Of a stretch of DNA of 48,342 nucleotides, positions 1-8,384 are shown piece by piece. Every line of letters begins with the position of its first letter. Position 1 is the first letter of the stretch. Source of the DNA: Candidatus Woesearchaeota archaeon (GTDB lineage: Archaea; Nanobdellota; Nanobdellia; Woesearchaeales; ARS49); the NCBI GenBank assembly GCA_014729555.1, contig WJJT01000008.1:1-48342 (forward strand). Direction: 5' to 3'. The notes under the pieces were generated by a model. It had not been told where the DNA came from, searched no databases, and saw only the letters and a program-made list of their open reading frames with translations. A program made the translations under genes and the position numbers.

Positions 1-40
1 CGTTTATATATCTCACGCGTGCATGTCCAGTGGATAAGCA

Positions 41-50
41 AAATATTTAA
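41..50 (+). promoter_or_regulatory. TATA box of the PIG-L / GT4 operon
   Basis: AAATATTTAA lies about 28 nt before the ATG at 75, and no Shine-Dalgarno precedes that ATG. This is the archaeal spacing for a leaderless transcript starting at or next to the start codon. Confidence 0.6.
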
Positions 51-74
51 ACCAAAACAGTATTTTTCTCTCCA

Positions 75-743
75 ATGGCAAAAAAACCAACAGTTCTTGT
101 AATAGGGGCGCACAGTGACGACCCTACATTCGGGACAGGAGGAACTATCGCAAAATACGCCCTGGAAGAAAAGAAAATCAAAACAGTCATATTCTCATAC
201 GGAGAGCTAAGCCCTCCACACCTAAAGCCAGAGATAGTGAGAGAAAAAAGAAAAAAAGAGGCAGAACAGGCAGACAAGATACTTGGAGGAAAAGGAGTTG
301 TTTTCTTTGACTGCAAAGAAGGAAGATTTGCACAAGGAATAAAAGACCTGAAAATCAAATCAAAACTTAAAAAAATAATACAAAAAGAAAAACCAGAAAA
401 AGTATTCACACACGGGGCCAATGACGCGCACCCAGACCACCTGGCAATACACAACCTAATAAAAGAAATGATACACAAAAAAGAGATAAACTGCCCAGTA
501 TACTCATTTGACATCTGGAGCCTGTGGAGGGTTAGAAAAAGAATGGTGCCAAGACTTGTAGTGGACATAACAAAAACATTCCACACAAAAATAAACGCAA
601 CAAAAGTGCACAAAAGCCAAACCTGCCTGCCAGCAACACAATTCCTGATATTTCCGATAACATGGATGATATACTTTAAAGCAGTAATCAATGGATGGAA
701 CAACAACTGCAAATACGCTGAAGTCTTTGACAAGATAGAATGA
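75..743 (+). CDS. PIG-L (LmbE-like) family deacetylase
   Basis: A 222-residue protein of the PIG-L/LmbE fold, a zinc-dependent family that removes N-acetyl groups from GlcNAc-type sugars in glycolipid and small-thiol pathways. The N-terminal strand is followed by GAHSDDPTFGTGG (about residues 11-23), the form of the family's AHPDD metal site. A second site, HGANDAHPDHLAIH, lies near residues 113-126. There is no signal peptide, so it should be cytoplasmic. Its stop overlaps the start of the GT4 gene by 4 nt (ATGA), and deacetylase-glycosyltransferase pairs commonly build or trim a sugar-linked lipid or metabolite. The actual substrate cannot be read from sequence. Confidence 0.9.
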   Translation: MAKKPTVLVIGAHSDDPTFGTGGTIAKYALEEKKIKTVIFSYGELSPPHLKPEIVREKRKKEAEQADKILGGKGVVFFDCKEGRFAQGIKDLKIKSKLKKIIQKEKPEKVFTHGANDAHPDHLAIHNLIKEMIHKKEINCPVYSFDIWSLWRVRKRMVPRLVVDITKTFHTKINATKVHKSQTCLPATQFLIFPITWMIYFKAVINGWNNNCKYAEVFDKIE

Positions 744-1846
744 AACCAAAGTTACTAGTGACAACAGACTGCTTCTTGCCAAGATGGGACGGCATATCCA
801 GATTCTTATCAGAACTGCTGCCAAGCCTGACAAAACAATACAAAGTAACAGTGATAGCGCCAAAATTCCCAGGCAAACTAAAGCAGTTTAAAGGAGTCAA
901 GATAATCAGGCTTCACTTAATCCCAATAAAATTCGGAGATATATACTTTGCACACGTTAACCAAAAAATAATCAGAGAGGCGGTGCAAAAAACAGACTTA
1001 ATATTCAACCAGACAGTCGGACCAATAGGAATGACAGCAATAAAAACAGCACACAAGCAGAAAAAACCAGTAATAAGCTATGTACACAACATAGAATGGG
1101 AGCTAAGCTCAAAAGCAGTAAAACACTTCCAAGGATTAGTGTATCATATAGTGAAAAGAACGGCAAGAAAATACTACAACAAATGCAGCCTATTAATAGT
1201 GCCGTCAGACGAAGTAGGAAAAATACTTTCTGCAAACGAGATAAAAACAAGAAAAATAACCACACCAATAGGAGTAGACCCAAGCAAGTTCAAGCCGGCG
1301 GAATCAAAAAACAAAGCAAAAAAGAAAATCAAGCTAAACCCAAAAAACACAATAATCGGGTTCTCAGGCAGGATAGGAAGAGAAAAAGACATACCAACAC
1401 TACTACAAGCATTTGAAAAACTAAAACAAAAAAACCTCAAACTATTAATCGTAGGAACAGGAATAAACATACAGACAGGAAAAAACACAATACAAACAGG
1501 AGCAACAAACAACGTGCTAAAATACCTGCAGGCCCTGGACATCTTTGCACACGCATCACTGACAGAAACAAACTCATTATCAACAATGGAAGCAATGAGC
1601 TGCGAACTGCCAGTAGTGGTGACACCAACAGGCTCAATAGCAGGCTATGTAAAACACGGCAAAAACGGGCTATTATTCCCAAGACGCAATGCAAAAGCAA
1701 TGCAAAAACAACTTGAAAAACTCATTAAAAGCAAGAAATTACGCCAGAAACTGGGAAAACAGGCAAGAAAAACAATAATCAAAGAACACAACTGGAAAAC
1801 AACAGAAAAAAACATTCTAAAAACACTAAAAGAATTCAGGCATTAG
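740..1846 (+). CDS. Glycosyltransferase family 4 protein
   Basis: A 368-residue GT-B glycosyltransferase of family GT4. The N-terminal Rossmann half begins KPKLLVTTDCFLPRWDGISR, with a glycine-poor acceptor loop. The C-terminal half carries GFSGRIGREKDIPTLLQAF and the retaining-enzyme E-x7-E motif ETNSLSTMEAM, followed by PTGSIAGYVKHGKNGLLF, which would bind the nucleotide-sugar. It is translationally coupled to the deacetylase through the ATGA overlap, so the two likely act on the same glycoconjugate. The last 11 bases overlap the end of the convergent SMC gene. Donor and acceptor are unknown. Confidence 0.9.
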   Translation: MKPKLLVTTDCFLPRWDGISRFLSELLPSLTKQYKVTVIAPKFPGKLKQFKGVKIIRLHLIPIKFGDIYFAHVNQKIIREAVQKTDLIFNQTVGPIGMTAIKTAHKQKKPVISYVHNIEWELSSKAVKHFQGLVYHIVKRTARKYYNKCSLLIVPSDEVGKILSANEIKTRKITTPIGVDPSKFKPAESKNKAKKKIKLNPKNTIIGFSGRIGREKDIPTLLQAFEKLKQKNLKLLIVGTGINIQTGKNTIQTGATNNVLKYLQALDIFAHASLTETNSLSTMEAMSCELPVVVTPTGSIAGYVKHGKNGLLFPRRNAKAMQKQLEKLIKSKKLRQKLGKQARKTIIKEHNWKTTEKNILKTLKEFRH

Positions 1847-4800
1847 CAATCTTCTTGGCCTTGCTGATATCAAGGCTCACAACATTACTCAAGCCAGCAT
1901 CAGTCTGCATAGATACACCATACAAGGCATCTGCCTCTGAAATAACAGCATCATTATGGCTAATCACAACATACTGAGCATTATTACAATAATCCCTAAT
2001 CAAATCAGCAAGCTTCTGGGAATTAGCCTTGTCAAGAGCAGCATCAACCTCATCCAAAATATAAAACGAAGCAGGCTCATGCTCCTGAATAGCAAACAAG
2101 AAAGCCAAAGCAGTAAGAGTCTTTTCACCACCACTAAGACTCCGTATATCCATAAACTTCTTGCCAGTCAACTTAACCTTAATCCTCAAGCCCTCTTCAA
2201 AAGGACTCTCAGGATTCTCCAGCTCAAGAAAAGCCTCACCCTTGGTAGACAGGGCAGTAAAAATATCAACAAAATTCTTGTTAACAACCTCTAAAGCACC
2301 CATAAACAAGCCCTTCTTGCTGGACTCAATCTCATCCATCATCTTGACAACATCATCCTTTTCCTTAACAAGACTGTTCTTTTTCTCAATCAGCACAGAA
2401 TACTCTTTTTCAACAGTCTCATAAATCTCCAGAGCCCGCAAATTAACATTGCCGATATTAGCCATCATCTTCTCAAAATCAGAAATCTCTTTTTTCAATT
2501 TCTCCTCAGACTTCTTTATATCAAGCTCAACACCCCCATACTGGGCAAACTCGGCATTCATACCAGCAAGCTCTGCCTTAACCTTAGCCTCTTCAATAGA
2601 GAAAGTATTAATCGCCAATTCCTCTTTACGAGAGCCTTCCTGCAGGCTCAGAATCCTGTTCTCCTTGTCTGAAATCTCATCACCAAGCTTAGTCCTCTGC
2701 TCAAACAAAGACTTGAACTGAGAAAAAAACCTGCTCTGCTCACTTTCCTTGGTCTTAAGCTCTGCAGAGTGCCCCTTTATATCCTTGTTCAAGCCATTTA
2801 TCTCATCCTTGAAAGCACCCTCCTCTTTCTCAAGCTCCTTAAGAATCTTATCAGTATTATCCTTGTCCCTGCCAACAATATCCTTTTCCTGACTATCAAT
2901 ATTCTTCAAGTCAGCATCAATCTTAATAACCTCTTCATAAAACTCCTTTTTCTTGTGCTCAAAAGTGTTAAGCTCTGCAAGCAGCCGCGGGTTTCTCAAC
3001 TCATTCATCTCAGCACGCAGTTTCTGCTTCTCAACCTTAAGTTCTGTGAGTTTTTCTGTCTCTTCTGCAATATCATCCTCAACCTTGGCAATATCCTTGT
3101 TTAATTTCTCCATGTTCTCCTGAAGCTCTTTTTTGTAAGCTTCATTAGCCTGCAAATCACTGGAATCAAGATGCAGGGACTTTTCAGTCTTGATAATGTC
3201 CCCCTCAAGATTGGCCTTAAGCTCCCTGGTAGCATAAATCTTTTTCTCATTCTCAGAACGCTCTTTCTCAAGACCCTCAACAAGATTCTGGGCTTTTTTC
3301 AAGTCCTTTTTAAAATCAGAAATATCACCAGAAAGATCCTTTTGCTTGAAACTACCCTCTTTCTTGTGCCTGAAGCCGCCAACCATGGCACCAGAGGACT
3401 CAGCCAAGTCACCATCCAGGGAAACCATCCTGGCCCTGCCAATGCCAATCTTCCTGGCAGTCTCAATACTGTCAACAACCAAGGTATTGCCAAAAACGTG
3501 ACTAAACGCATTCTTAAACCGCGGGTCAAAATCAATCAAATCAATAGCAAAACCATGGACACCCTTCTGCTTTGCCAGCTTTTTTAACTCAGCATCTGGT
3601 TTGGCAGGCTTAATCTTATTCAAAGGAAGAAAAGAAGCAACACCCAACCTGCCATCCTTCAAAAACTTAATGCACTTGGCAGCAGTCTTGTCATCCTCAA
3701 CAACAACACCCTGAATCCTCTTGGCAGCAGCAATCTCCAAAGCCAAAGAAAATTTCTTGTCAGCAGTGCCCAATTCTGCAACAGTGCCATAAATCTGGCC
3801 AAGCTTATTCTTGTTCTCCAGAACCTTCTTGACAGCAATATTAGAAGAAATCGACTCCTTAATGCCGGCATTCTTAACCTGCAGTTTTTCAATCTTCTCA
3901 TTAAGCTTGAAAACATCTTTCCGAGCATCAGCAAGCTTGTTAGCATGAGCAGAATCAGCATTCAACAACTCATTTAATTCTAAAGTTAACTTCTTGAACT
4001 GCGACTTTTTCTTCTTTAACAAATCAATCTCATTCTTGTGCTCTTTCTCCAATTCAAGAACTTTCTCAATCTGCTGGTCAATAGTCTCAAGCTGAAACTC
4101 ACACTTATCCTTTTCCCTGACAAAATCCTGCTGTTTCTCTCTCAAAGACTGAATAGACTTCTGGACATCATCAGCCTGCCTGTCCAAATCCTCAATCTTT
4201 TTCTCAAAACCAGAATCCTCACCCAACTTATGCTTTTTCTTGAAATCAGCAATCTTCTTGTCCAGAATCACAAGCTCTTTCTTATAAAAATCCTTTTTAT
4301 CACTCAACTCTTTTTTCTGGTCTTTTAATTCCTTAACCTTTTCATCCAACTCCTCAAGATTCTTTTTTAACTGCTCTTTTCTCTGAGAGATGCGAGCAAC
4401 CTCATTATTACAAGAACTCACACGAGTCTTTTTAGTAGCCAAGTCAACCCTCAAAGTCTCAACCTCTTTCTGAAGCTTAATCTGCTCAACCTCCCCTTTT
4501 TCCTCAATCTCAGCAGAAATCCTGTTAATCTTATCCTTTCTCTCTGCAATCTCTTTTCTCAAACTATCAATCTGGGAATTAAGCTTTTCAAGACGCTCCT
4601 TGTTCTTGGAGCTTTTTTCCTCTAATTTTGCCTTTTCATCCTCTTTCTTGTCAATCTTTCTCTTCAGGTAAGAGGCCTTGTTCTTCTTGATATCATCACT
4701 CAATCTCTTGTACTTCAGGGCCTGATCCCTGTCTTTCTTTAACTCCTTCAGGTAAGTTTCTCTTTCCTTTAAAATAATTTCAGCCTCATTAAGCTTTTCC

Positions 4801-5396
4801 TCAACCTTTTGCAATTCATTCAAGGCCTTCTGCTTTTTCTCCTCATAAACAGAAATGCCTGCAATTTCCTCCACTATCTGCCTTCTTTCCGCAGGGCTCA
4901 TCTCAACAAGCCTGACAATATCACCCTGCAAAATAATATTATAACCATCAGGATAAATCTTTGCCAGGGCAAGCATATCAACAATCTCCTGCCTGGTCTT
5001 TGTCTTATTATTAATCTTATACCTGCTCACGCCATCAGGCCTGACAATACGGGAAACCTTTACAGAATCCTCTTCAACAGGAAAAATACGCCCCTTGTTG
5101 TCAAAAACAATACTGACCTCTGCAGTATTAGCAGGTTTCTTGGCCTTGCCGCCATTGTAAATCAAGTTAGCAGATTTTTCAGCACGCAGGGATTTTGAAG
5201 AAGACTTTCCAAGAACAAAACACAAAGCATCCAGGATATTAGACTTTCCAGAGCCATTAGGACCAAGAACTACATTAAAGCCCGGCTCAAACAAAAGCTC
5301 TGTCCTCTTACCAAAGGACTTAAACCCGTCCATAACCAGCTTATTGATCTTAGTAATCTTACTATCCTTTTCAGTAGCTGCTGCTTCTGTCATCAA
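1836..5396 (-). CDS. smc: Chromosome segregation ATPase SMC
   Basis: An intact SMC of 1186 residues, the usual length. The head ATPase is split between the ends: Walker A GPNGSGKS at residues 45-52, ABC signature LSGGEK near 1087-1092 and Walker B FYILDEVDAALD near 1111. Two long Lys/Glu-rich coiled-coil arms flank a hinge at roughly 520-650 (YGTVAELG through GVASFLPLNKI). SMC dimers compact and segregate chromosomes with kleisin partners; no ScpA/ScpB gene is in this window. The start has two adjacent ATG codons and either could be used. The 3' end overlaps the GT4 gene tail to tail. Confidence 0.97.
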   Translation of the reverse strand: MMTEAAATEKDSKITKINKLVMDGFKSFGKRTELLFEPGFNVVLGPNGSGKSNILDALCFVLGKSSSKSLRAEKSANLIYNGGKAKKPANTAEVSIVFDNKGRIFPVEEDSVKVSRIVRPDGVSRYKINNKTKTRQEIVDMLALAKIYPDGYNIILQGDIVRLVEMSPAERRQIVEEIAGISVYEEKKQKALNELQKVEEKLNEAEIILKERETYLKELKKDRDQALKYKRLSDDIKKNKASYLKRKIDKKEDEKAKLEEKSSKNKERLEKLNSQIDSLRKEIAERKDKINRISAEIEEKGEVEQIKLQKEVETLRVDLATKKTRVSSCNNEVARISQRKEQLKKNLEELDEKVKELKDQKKELSDKKDFYKKELVILDKKIADFKKKHKLGEDSGFEKKIEDLDRQADDVQKSIQSLREKQQDFVREKDKCEFQLETIDQQIEKVLELEKEHKNEIDLLKKKKSQFKKLTLELNELLNADSAHANKLADARKDVFKLNEKIEKLQVKNAGIKESISSNIAVKKVLENKNKLGQIYGTVAELGTADKKFSLALEIAAAKRIQGVVVEDDKTAAKCIKFLKDGRLGVASFLPLNKIKPAKPDAELKKLAKQKGVHGFAIDLIDFDPRFKNAFSHVFGNTLVVDSIETARKIGIGRARMVSLDGDLAESSGAMVGGFRHKKEGSFKQKDLSGDISDFKKDLKKAQNLVEGLEKERSENEKKIYATRELKANLEGDIIKTEKSLHLDSSDLQANEAYKKELQENMEKLNKDIAKVEDDIAEETEKLTELKVEKQKLRAEMNELRNPRLLAELNTFEHKKKEFYEEVIKIDADLKNIDSQEKDIVGRDKDNTDKILKELEKEEGAFKDEINGLNKDIKGHSAELKTKESEQSRFFSQFKSLFEQRTKLGDEISDKENRILSLQEGSRKEELAINTFSIEEAKVKAELAGMNAEFAQYGGVELDIKKSEEKLKKEISDFEKMMANIGNVNLRALEIYETVEKEYSVLIEKKNSLVKEKDDVVKMMDEIESSKKGLFMGALEVVNKNFVDIFTALSTKGEAFLELENPESPFEEGLRIKVKLTGKKFMDIRSLSGGEKTLTALAFLFAIQEHEPASFYILDEVDAALDKANSQKLADLIRDYCNNAQYVVISHNDAVISEADALYGVSMQTDAGLSNVVSLDISKAKKIANA

Positions 5397-5474
5397 AATT
5401 TGCTAGAACACAAAGGTATATAAAGGCTTCGCTTATCGACAATATAAATAAAAAAAGAAATTAAAAAAAAGAAA

Positions 5475-5816
5475 TTAATTCCAGGAACGCCTTGGCCATG
5501 TAGGGCTTTTAGCATAAGAGTCTGTCCAGTAATGATTCACATAACCCATACTCTGGCACTCATAAGCACACTGGTTCTGAGTCCTTTGGCCAAGAAACTT
5601 CACTTCCTTGCCATAAATACCCAAAGACGGGTCTTTAGGCTGGGAAACAACATACTTGCCATCATGACAGTAGCAATTCCTGTAGCCATTTCCCTCATAA
5701 ACATTACCCCAAGCAAAAGCAGTACTGCTTGGCTTCAGCATAGTAACAAGGCCAACAACACTCACAACTGCAATAAACAACAAGGCAATGAGCATTAACT
5801 TACGGTCTTCCATCAT
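5475..5816 (-). CDS. Small membrane-anchored or secreted protein, unknown
   Basis: A 113-residue protein with one N-terminal hydrophobic segment (MLIALLFIAVVSVVGLVTML, about residues 8-27) and a polar extracytoplasmic part with four cysteines (NCYCHDG, QNQCAYECQ), which could form two disulfides. A strong GAGGTGAT Shine-Dalgarno sits just before a double ATG, so the start is secure to within one codon. The layout (basic start, hydrophobic segment ending in VGLV, short Cys-bearing tail) resembles the 88-residue protein at 46906-47172, suggesting one family of small surface or pilin-like proteins. No function is recognised. Confidence 0.75.
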   Translation of the reverse strand: MMEDRKLMLIALLFIAVVSVVGLVTMLKPSSTAFAWGNVYEGNGYRNCYCHDGKYVVSQPKDPSLGIYGKEVKFLGQRTQNQCAYECQSMGYVNHYWTDSYAKSPTWPRRSWN

Positions 5817-5874
5817 ATCACCTCTTGAATGTTATTAAGCAAATTAAAATGAATGGACTATATAAACTTTTTGT

Positions 5875-6570
5875 CTAAAACTCGCCCAGCTTCTTCTGGT
5901 TCTTTACACCAGCAACACGCTTGTAAGAAGACCATGTCTTCCTGAAAATATCTGGGAAATCCTTGTAATGCTTTTCCAAGAACTCTTTTGTAATCTCATC
6001 AGAAGGATAGCCAGAACCGCAGTCAATACCTATCTTTTTCTTAATCTTTTCTATCTCCCTGTCTCTTGTCACCTTTGCAATAATAGAGGCTGCAGAAACA
6101 ACAGGAAACTTTACATCTGCCTTGTGCTCTGCAACAATAATTACTTTCTTGTTGTCTAGTTTCTTCTTTACATACGCCTTGTAAGCAGGAATATTCGGGC
6201 TGGGACAATCCAAGATAGCCTTGTCTGGCTTCAAAGCATTGATTATTTTAGCAGAGATATCTGCCTCAAGCCAATTAAGATTAGAATCCTTAGATAAAAG
6301 AACCTTGTCAATCTCTGCAGGAGAGGTGATAATTATCTTGTGAGCCTTGACCATACCCTTAATCTGGTCAAACAAAATCTCTCTAGTCCTCGGAGTAAGC
6401 AGCTTTGAATCTTTTGCGCCAATAGAGCGCAATTTAGCTTCATCTTTCTCATCAATCAATACACCGCACATCACTAAGGGACCGATGACAGGACCTCTCG
6501 GCAAACAAAGTCAAAATAAGATTCGGCTTTGTTTTCTGCCAGCCTCTTCGACCCCTGCGAGTAATACCAT
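5875..6570 (-). CDS. rnhB: Ribonuclease HII, interrupted by a 39-nt BHB intron
   Basis: RNase HII cleaves RNA in RNA-DNA hybrids and single ribonucleotides in DNA. The gene is read as exon 1 (6570-6536), an intron (6535-6497) and exon 2 (6496-5875). The joined start reads MVLLAGVEEAGRGPVIGPLV, the canonical N-terminus with the active-site acidic pair, here Glu-Glu in place of the usual Asp-Glu. Exon 2 supplies ILDCPSPN and SAASIIAKVTRDREI, carrying the other acidic residues. Unspliced mRNA would stop at a TGA 19 codons after the ATG. The longest uninterrupted frame, from a TTG at 6504, lacks the first strand and the catalytic pair. Joined length is about 218 residues, normal for the archaeal enzyme. 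Splicing is inferred from sequence. Confidence 0.85.
6497..6535 (-). other. Putative BHB intron in the rnhB mRNA
   Basis: The transcript folds as an archaeal BHB substrate. The central helix is TGGC (exon) with GCCG (intron end), four pairs including one G-U. The bulges are AGA and AGA, and the inner 8-bp helix is AAACAAAG/CTTTGTTT with a 16-nt loop containing the in-frame TGA. Cutting each bulge after its second base removes 39 nt and joins GGCAG to AGGTCC, restoring EAGRGP without a frame change. The outer exon-exon helix is weak, giving the relaxed HBh' form. Archaeal protein-gene introns are rare; cbf5 is the classic case. Confidence 0.8.
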
Positions 6571-6713
6571 AAAATGCAGATAAGCAAAGAGTGTTTTTAA
6601 ATATTGCTATAAAAAAATAAAATGTAAGAAAGAATTGGGTTCTTGTAGAGTGTTTGAGTTGTTGGATTGAGTGTTTAAATTACTAATAAAATAATTAATA
6701 AAAAACTAAGAAT

Positions 6714-7040
6714 TTAATCAAAATCTTTAATTGTTTTTTTAGGTAAATGAGGATTATTCATTGTTTCGAAAAAAATATCTCTCCAAGAAGCTCCTTCAGC
6801 TCTTAATTCTGAAATCACTCCTTTTTTGCCATCTTTAGTTAATAATTCTATACCTTCAAAATTATCTATTGCTTCTCTTCTAATATGCCCATCACTTAAT
6901 CTTGCAGCAATATAGAACGTTCCTTGTTCATTTATTCCATCCATTGAATAAAAATTATTGTCTTCCATTATTGCTTCAGACTCTACATGTTTAATAGAGT
7001 ATTTTTTACAAATTTGATCTCTTAATTCTTCTGGCGTCAT
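6714..7040 (-). CDS. Hypothetical protein, 108 residues
   Basis: No family is recognised. The predicted protein is soluble and acidic, with mixed alpha/beta character (FYSMDGINEQGTFYIAARLSDGHIRREAI, then ELRAEGASWRDIFFETM), and has no signal peptide or membrane segment. Codon use favours A/T third positions (att, tct, gaa), more than the flanking informational genes, so it may have been acquired from elsewhere. It is bounded by the rnhB promoter region and the divergent gene at 7161. It could be a small regulator or an orphan. Confidence 0.6.
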   Translation of the reverse strand: MTPEELRDQICKKYSIKHVESEAIMEDNNFYSMDGINEQGTFYIAARLSDGHIRREAIDNFEGIELLTKDGKKGVISELRAEGASWRDIFFETMNNPHLPKKTIKDFD

Positions 7041-7160
7041 AATTATTTAAGAATAGCATTTTATATATAATTCTTTCTATAACCCTCTCAAATCCTACAG
7101 CCGCCAAGACTATTCTCAAAACACAAAAAATATAAATACCAGCAATAAAAAGAAGACAAT

Positions 7161-7514
7161 ATGGCAAAGAAATATCCAGAAAACGAAATAATCCAGTTTG
7201 TAGGAGTGCATGACCTGGAACCAATGGAGCAGGAGACAGTACAGAAACTGACCACAGAAAACTATCAAAAGATAAAAAGAGACCTAAAGGCTGCAACAAG
7301 CATGAGAGTTCACATCAAGACATACAAAAAAGAAGGAGACAAAAAGAAATACTCCATCCATATACTAATTGCATACCCAGGAAAAGTCATAGAGAGCTGC
7401 AGAGCGCACGACTTTGAACTGCCAAGAGCACTGCACAAGGCATTCAATGACATAAAAGAACAAATAAACCACACATTTCACTCTGACACAACCAGAGATA
7501 AGGCTTATGAGTGA
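7161..7514 (+). CDS. Small protein resembling ribosome hibernation factors (HPF/RaiA-like)
   Basis: A 117-residue protein. A helix (ETVQKLTTENYQKIKRDLK) is followed by strands MRVHIKTYKKEG, KKYSIHILIAYPG and VIESCRAHDFE, then a terminal helix LPRALHKAFNDIKEQINHTF. That order matches the beta-alpha-beta-beta-beta-alpha fold of HPF/RaiA proteins, which bind the small ribosomal subunit under stress, but only the fold pattern supports the call. A TATA-like AAATATAAATA about 27 nt upstream implies a leaderless message. The last 10 bases overlap the convergent homing endonuclease gene. Confidence 0.5.
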   Translation: MAKKYPENEIIQFVGVHDLEPMEQETVQKLTTENYQKIKRDLKAATSMRVHIKTYKKEGDKKKYSIHILIAYPGKVIESCRAHDFELPRALHKAFNDIKEQINHTFHSDTTRDKAYE

Positions 7515-8164
7515 GCTTTTGATTTAAAATATTTACTCACTTTTTCTATATGCCTTTGATTATGAAAATTTACTAGTTTTAGCCATTTATTTAACTGTGT
7601 TTTGCCATTCATTTGAACCCTAACTTTACCTCGCCCAATATCATACACACCAAATCTAAAGCCCCTCTTCTCTAATATGTCTATAAGTTGTTTCTGCATC
7701 GGACTTGGAGATATTTTCATCTCTAGCCTTACGTATGCTATTCCATTATTATTTGTTAAAACAACACAACCATCTGTATCAAAATATCCTCTTAACACTG
7801 CTAGATCCAGCCTCTTATTTAAGCACAAATCAGGGATAACTGCACGATTCCACTTAGGAGAAGATGCCATGCCAAATTCGTCAAGTAAAATAGAAATTAT
7901 CCTTCTGTTGTATAATACAATATCTGCAGTATTTTCCTTTTTTCTGTACAATACTTCTGGTTTTATATAGAATAACATATGAATTAAATTACAAATATGC
8001 CGCGAATATTCTTTTTCTCTAGAATCAAGTGTAATTTTCATCCGCTGAGAATTATTTGATTTATACCTGCTCAAAGATCCATCGCCAAGCAGAATGCCAA
8101 TAAATTCTGCAAAATTTTCAAGATTATTCAAACAATTTGCTATTATTTCAGATTTAGCGACCAT
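7505..8164 (-). CDS. Free-standing LAGLIDADG homing endonuclease
   Basis: A 219-residue protein with two LAGLIDADG motifs, FAEFIGILLGDGSL (about residues 17-30) and AVLRGYFDTDGCV (about 122-134), each with its catalytic acidic residue. The motif spacing and overall size fit a single-chain, two-domain enzyme that cuts a long asymmetric DNA site to spread its host element. It is not embedded in an intron or intein here. It ends inside the gene at 7161 and starts 85 bp from the 3' end of the three-intron initiator tRNA. AT-rich codon use differs from the neighbours, in keeping with mobility. It may once have been carried by a tRNA intron or an intein, but nothing here proves which. Confidence 0.88.
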   Translation of the reverse strand: MVAKSEIIANCLNNLENFAEFIGILLGDGSLSRYKSNNSQRMKITLDSREKEYSRHICNLIHMLFYIKPEVLYRKKENTADIVLYNRRIISILLDEFGMASSPKWNRAVIPDLCLNKRLDLAVLRGYFDTDGCVVLTNNNGIAYVRLEMKISPSPMQKQLIDILEKRGFRFGVYDIGRGKVRVQMNGKTQLNKWLKLVNFHNQRHIEKVSKYFKSKAHS

Positions 8165-8209
8165 ACTTAAAGTTAATTAAACTTACTTAAATATCCTGCC
8201 TCTAAATGT

Positions 8210-8228
8210 CCAGTGATTTTCCGAAAAA
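8210..8228 (-). terminator. Hairpin plus T-rich tract after initiator tRNA
   Basis: On the minus strand a T-rich stretch follows the tRNA 3' end, then an inverted repeat GATTTT...AAAATC with a 5-nt loop. It could stop the tRNA transcript; archaeal termination relies mainly on the T tracts. It also resembles other short A/T hairpins in the window. Confidence 0.35.
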
Positions 8229-8284
8229 ATCAAAGAAAAAAGAAAAAATAGCGGGGAGAGGATTTGAACCTCTGACCTGAGGGT

Positions 8285-8299
8285 CTCTCAGCGAGTGCA
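8285..8299 (-). other. Canonical 37/38 intron (15 nt) of initiator tRNA-Met
   Basis: The central helix is CTCA/TGAG, the bulges are TAT and AGA, and the inner helix is GC/GC around ACTC. Excision gives loop CTCATAA with anticodon CAU. Confidence 0.9.
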
Positions 8300-8307
8300 T
8301 ATGAGCC

Positions 8308-8337
8308 TTCCAGGACCACTCCTCGCGGAATGAATCA
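8308..8337 (-). other. Anticodon 5'-stem intron (30 nt) of initiator tRNA-Met
   Basis: The central helix is CCGG/CTGG (one G-U), the bulges are AGT and AAG, and the inner hairpin is CATTCC/GGAGTG closed by a GCGA tetraloop. Excision joins GAG to GG and restores the GAGGG strand that pairs with CCCTC. Confidence 0.85.
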
Positions 8338-8353
8338 CTCCGGGCACTCCTGA

Positions 8354-8384
8354 CTGGGCGGGTTAAAGCATTTGCTTAACACCA
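8354..8384 (-). other. D-loop intron (31 nt) of initiator tRNA-Met
   Basis: The central helix GGGC/GCCC is four G-C pairs, both bulges are AGT cut after AG, and the inner stem is GG-GTTAAGC/GCTTTAAC-CC with single-base bulges. Excision joins GGGCAG to TCAGGAGTGCCC, giving a normal D-arm. Confidence 0.88.
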
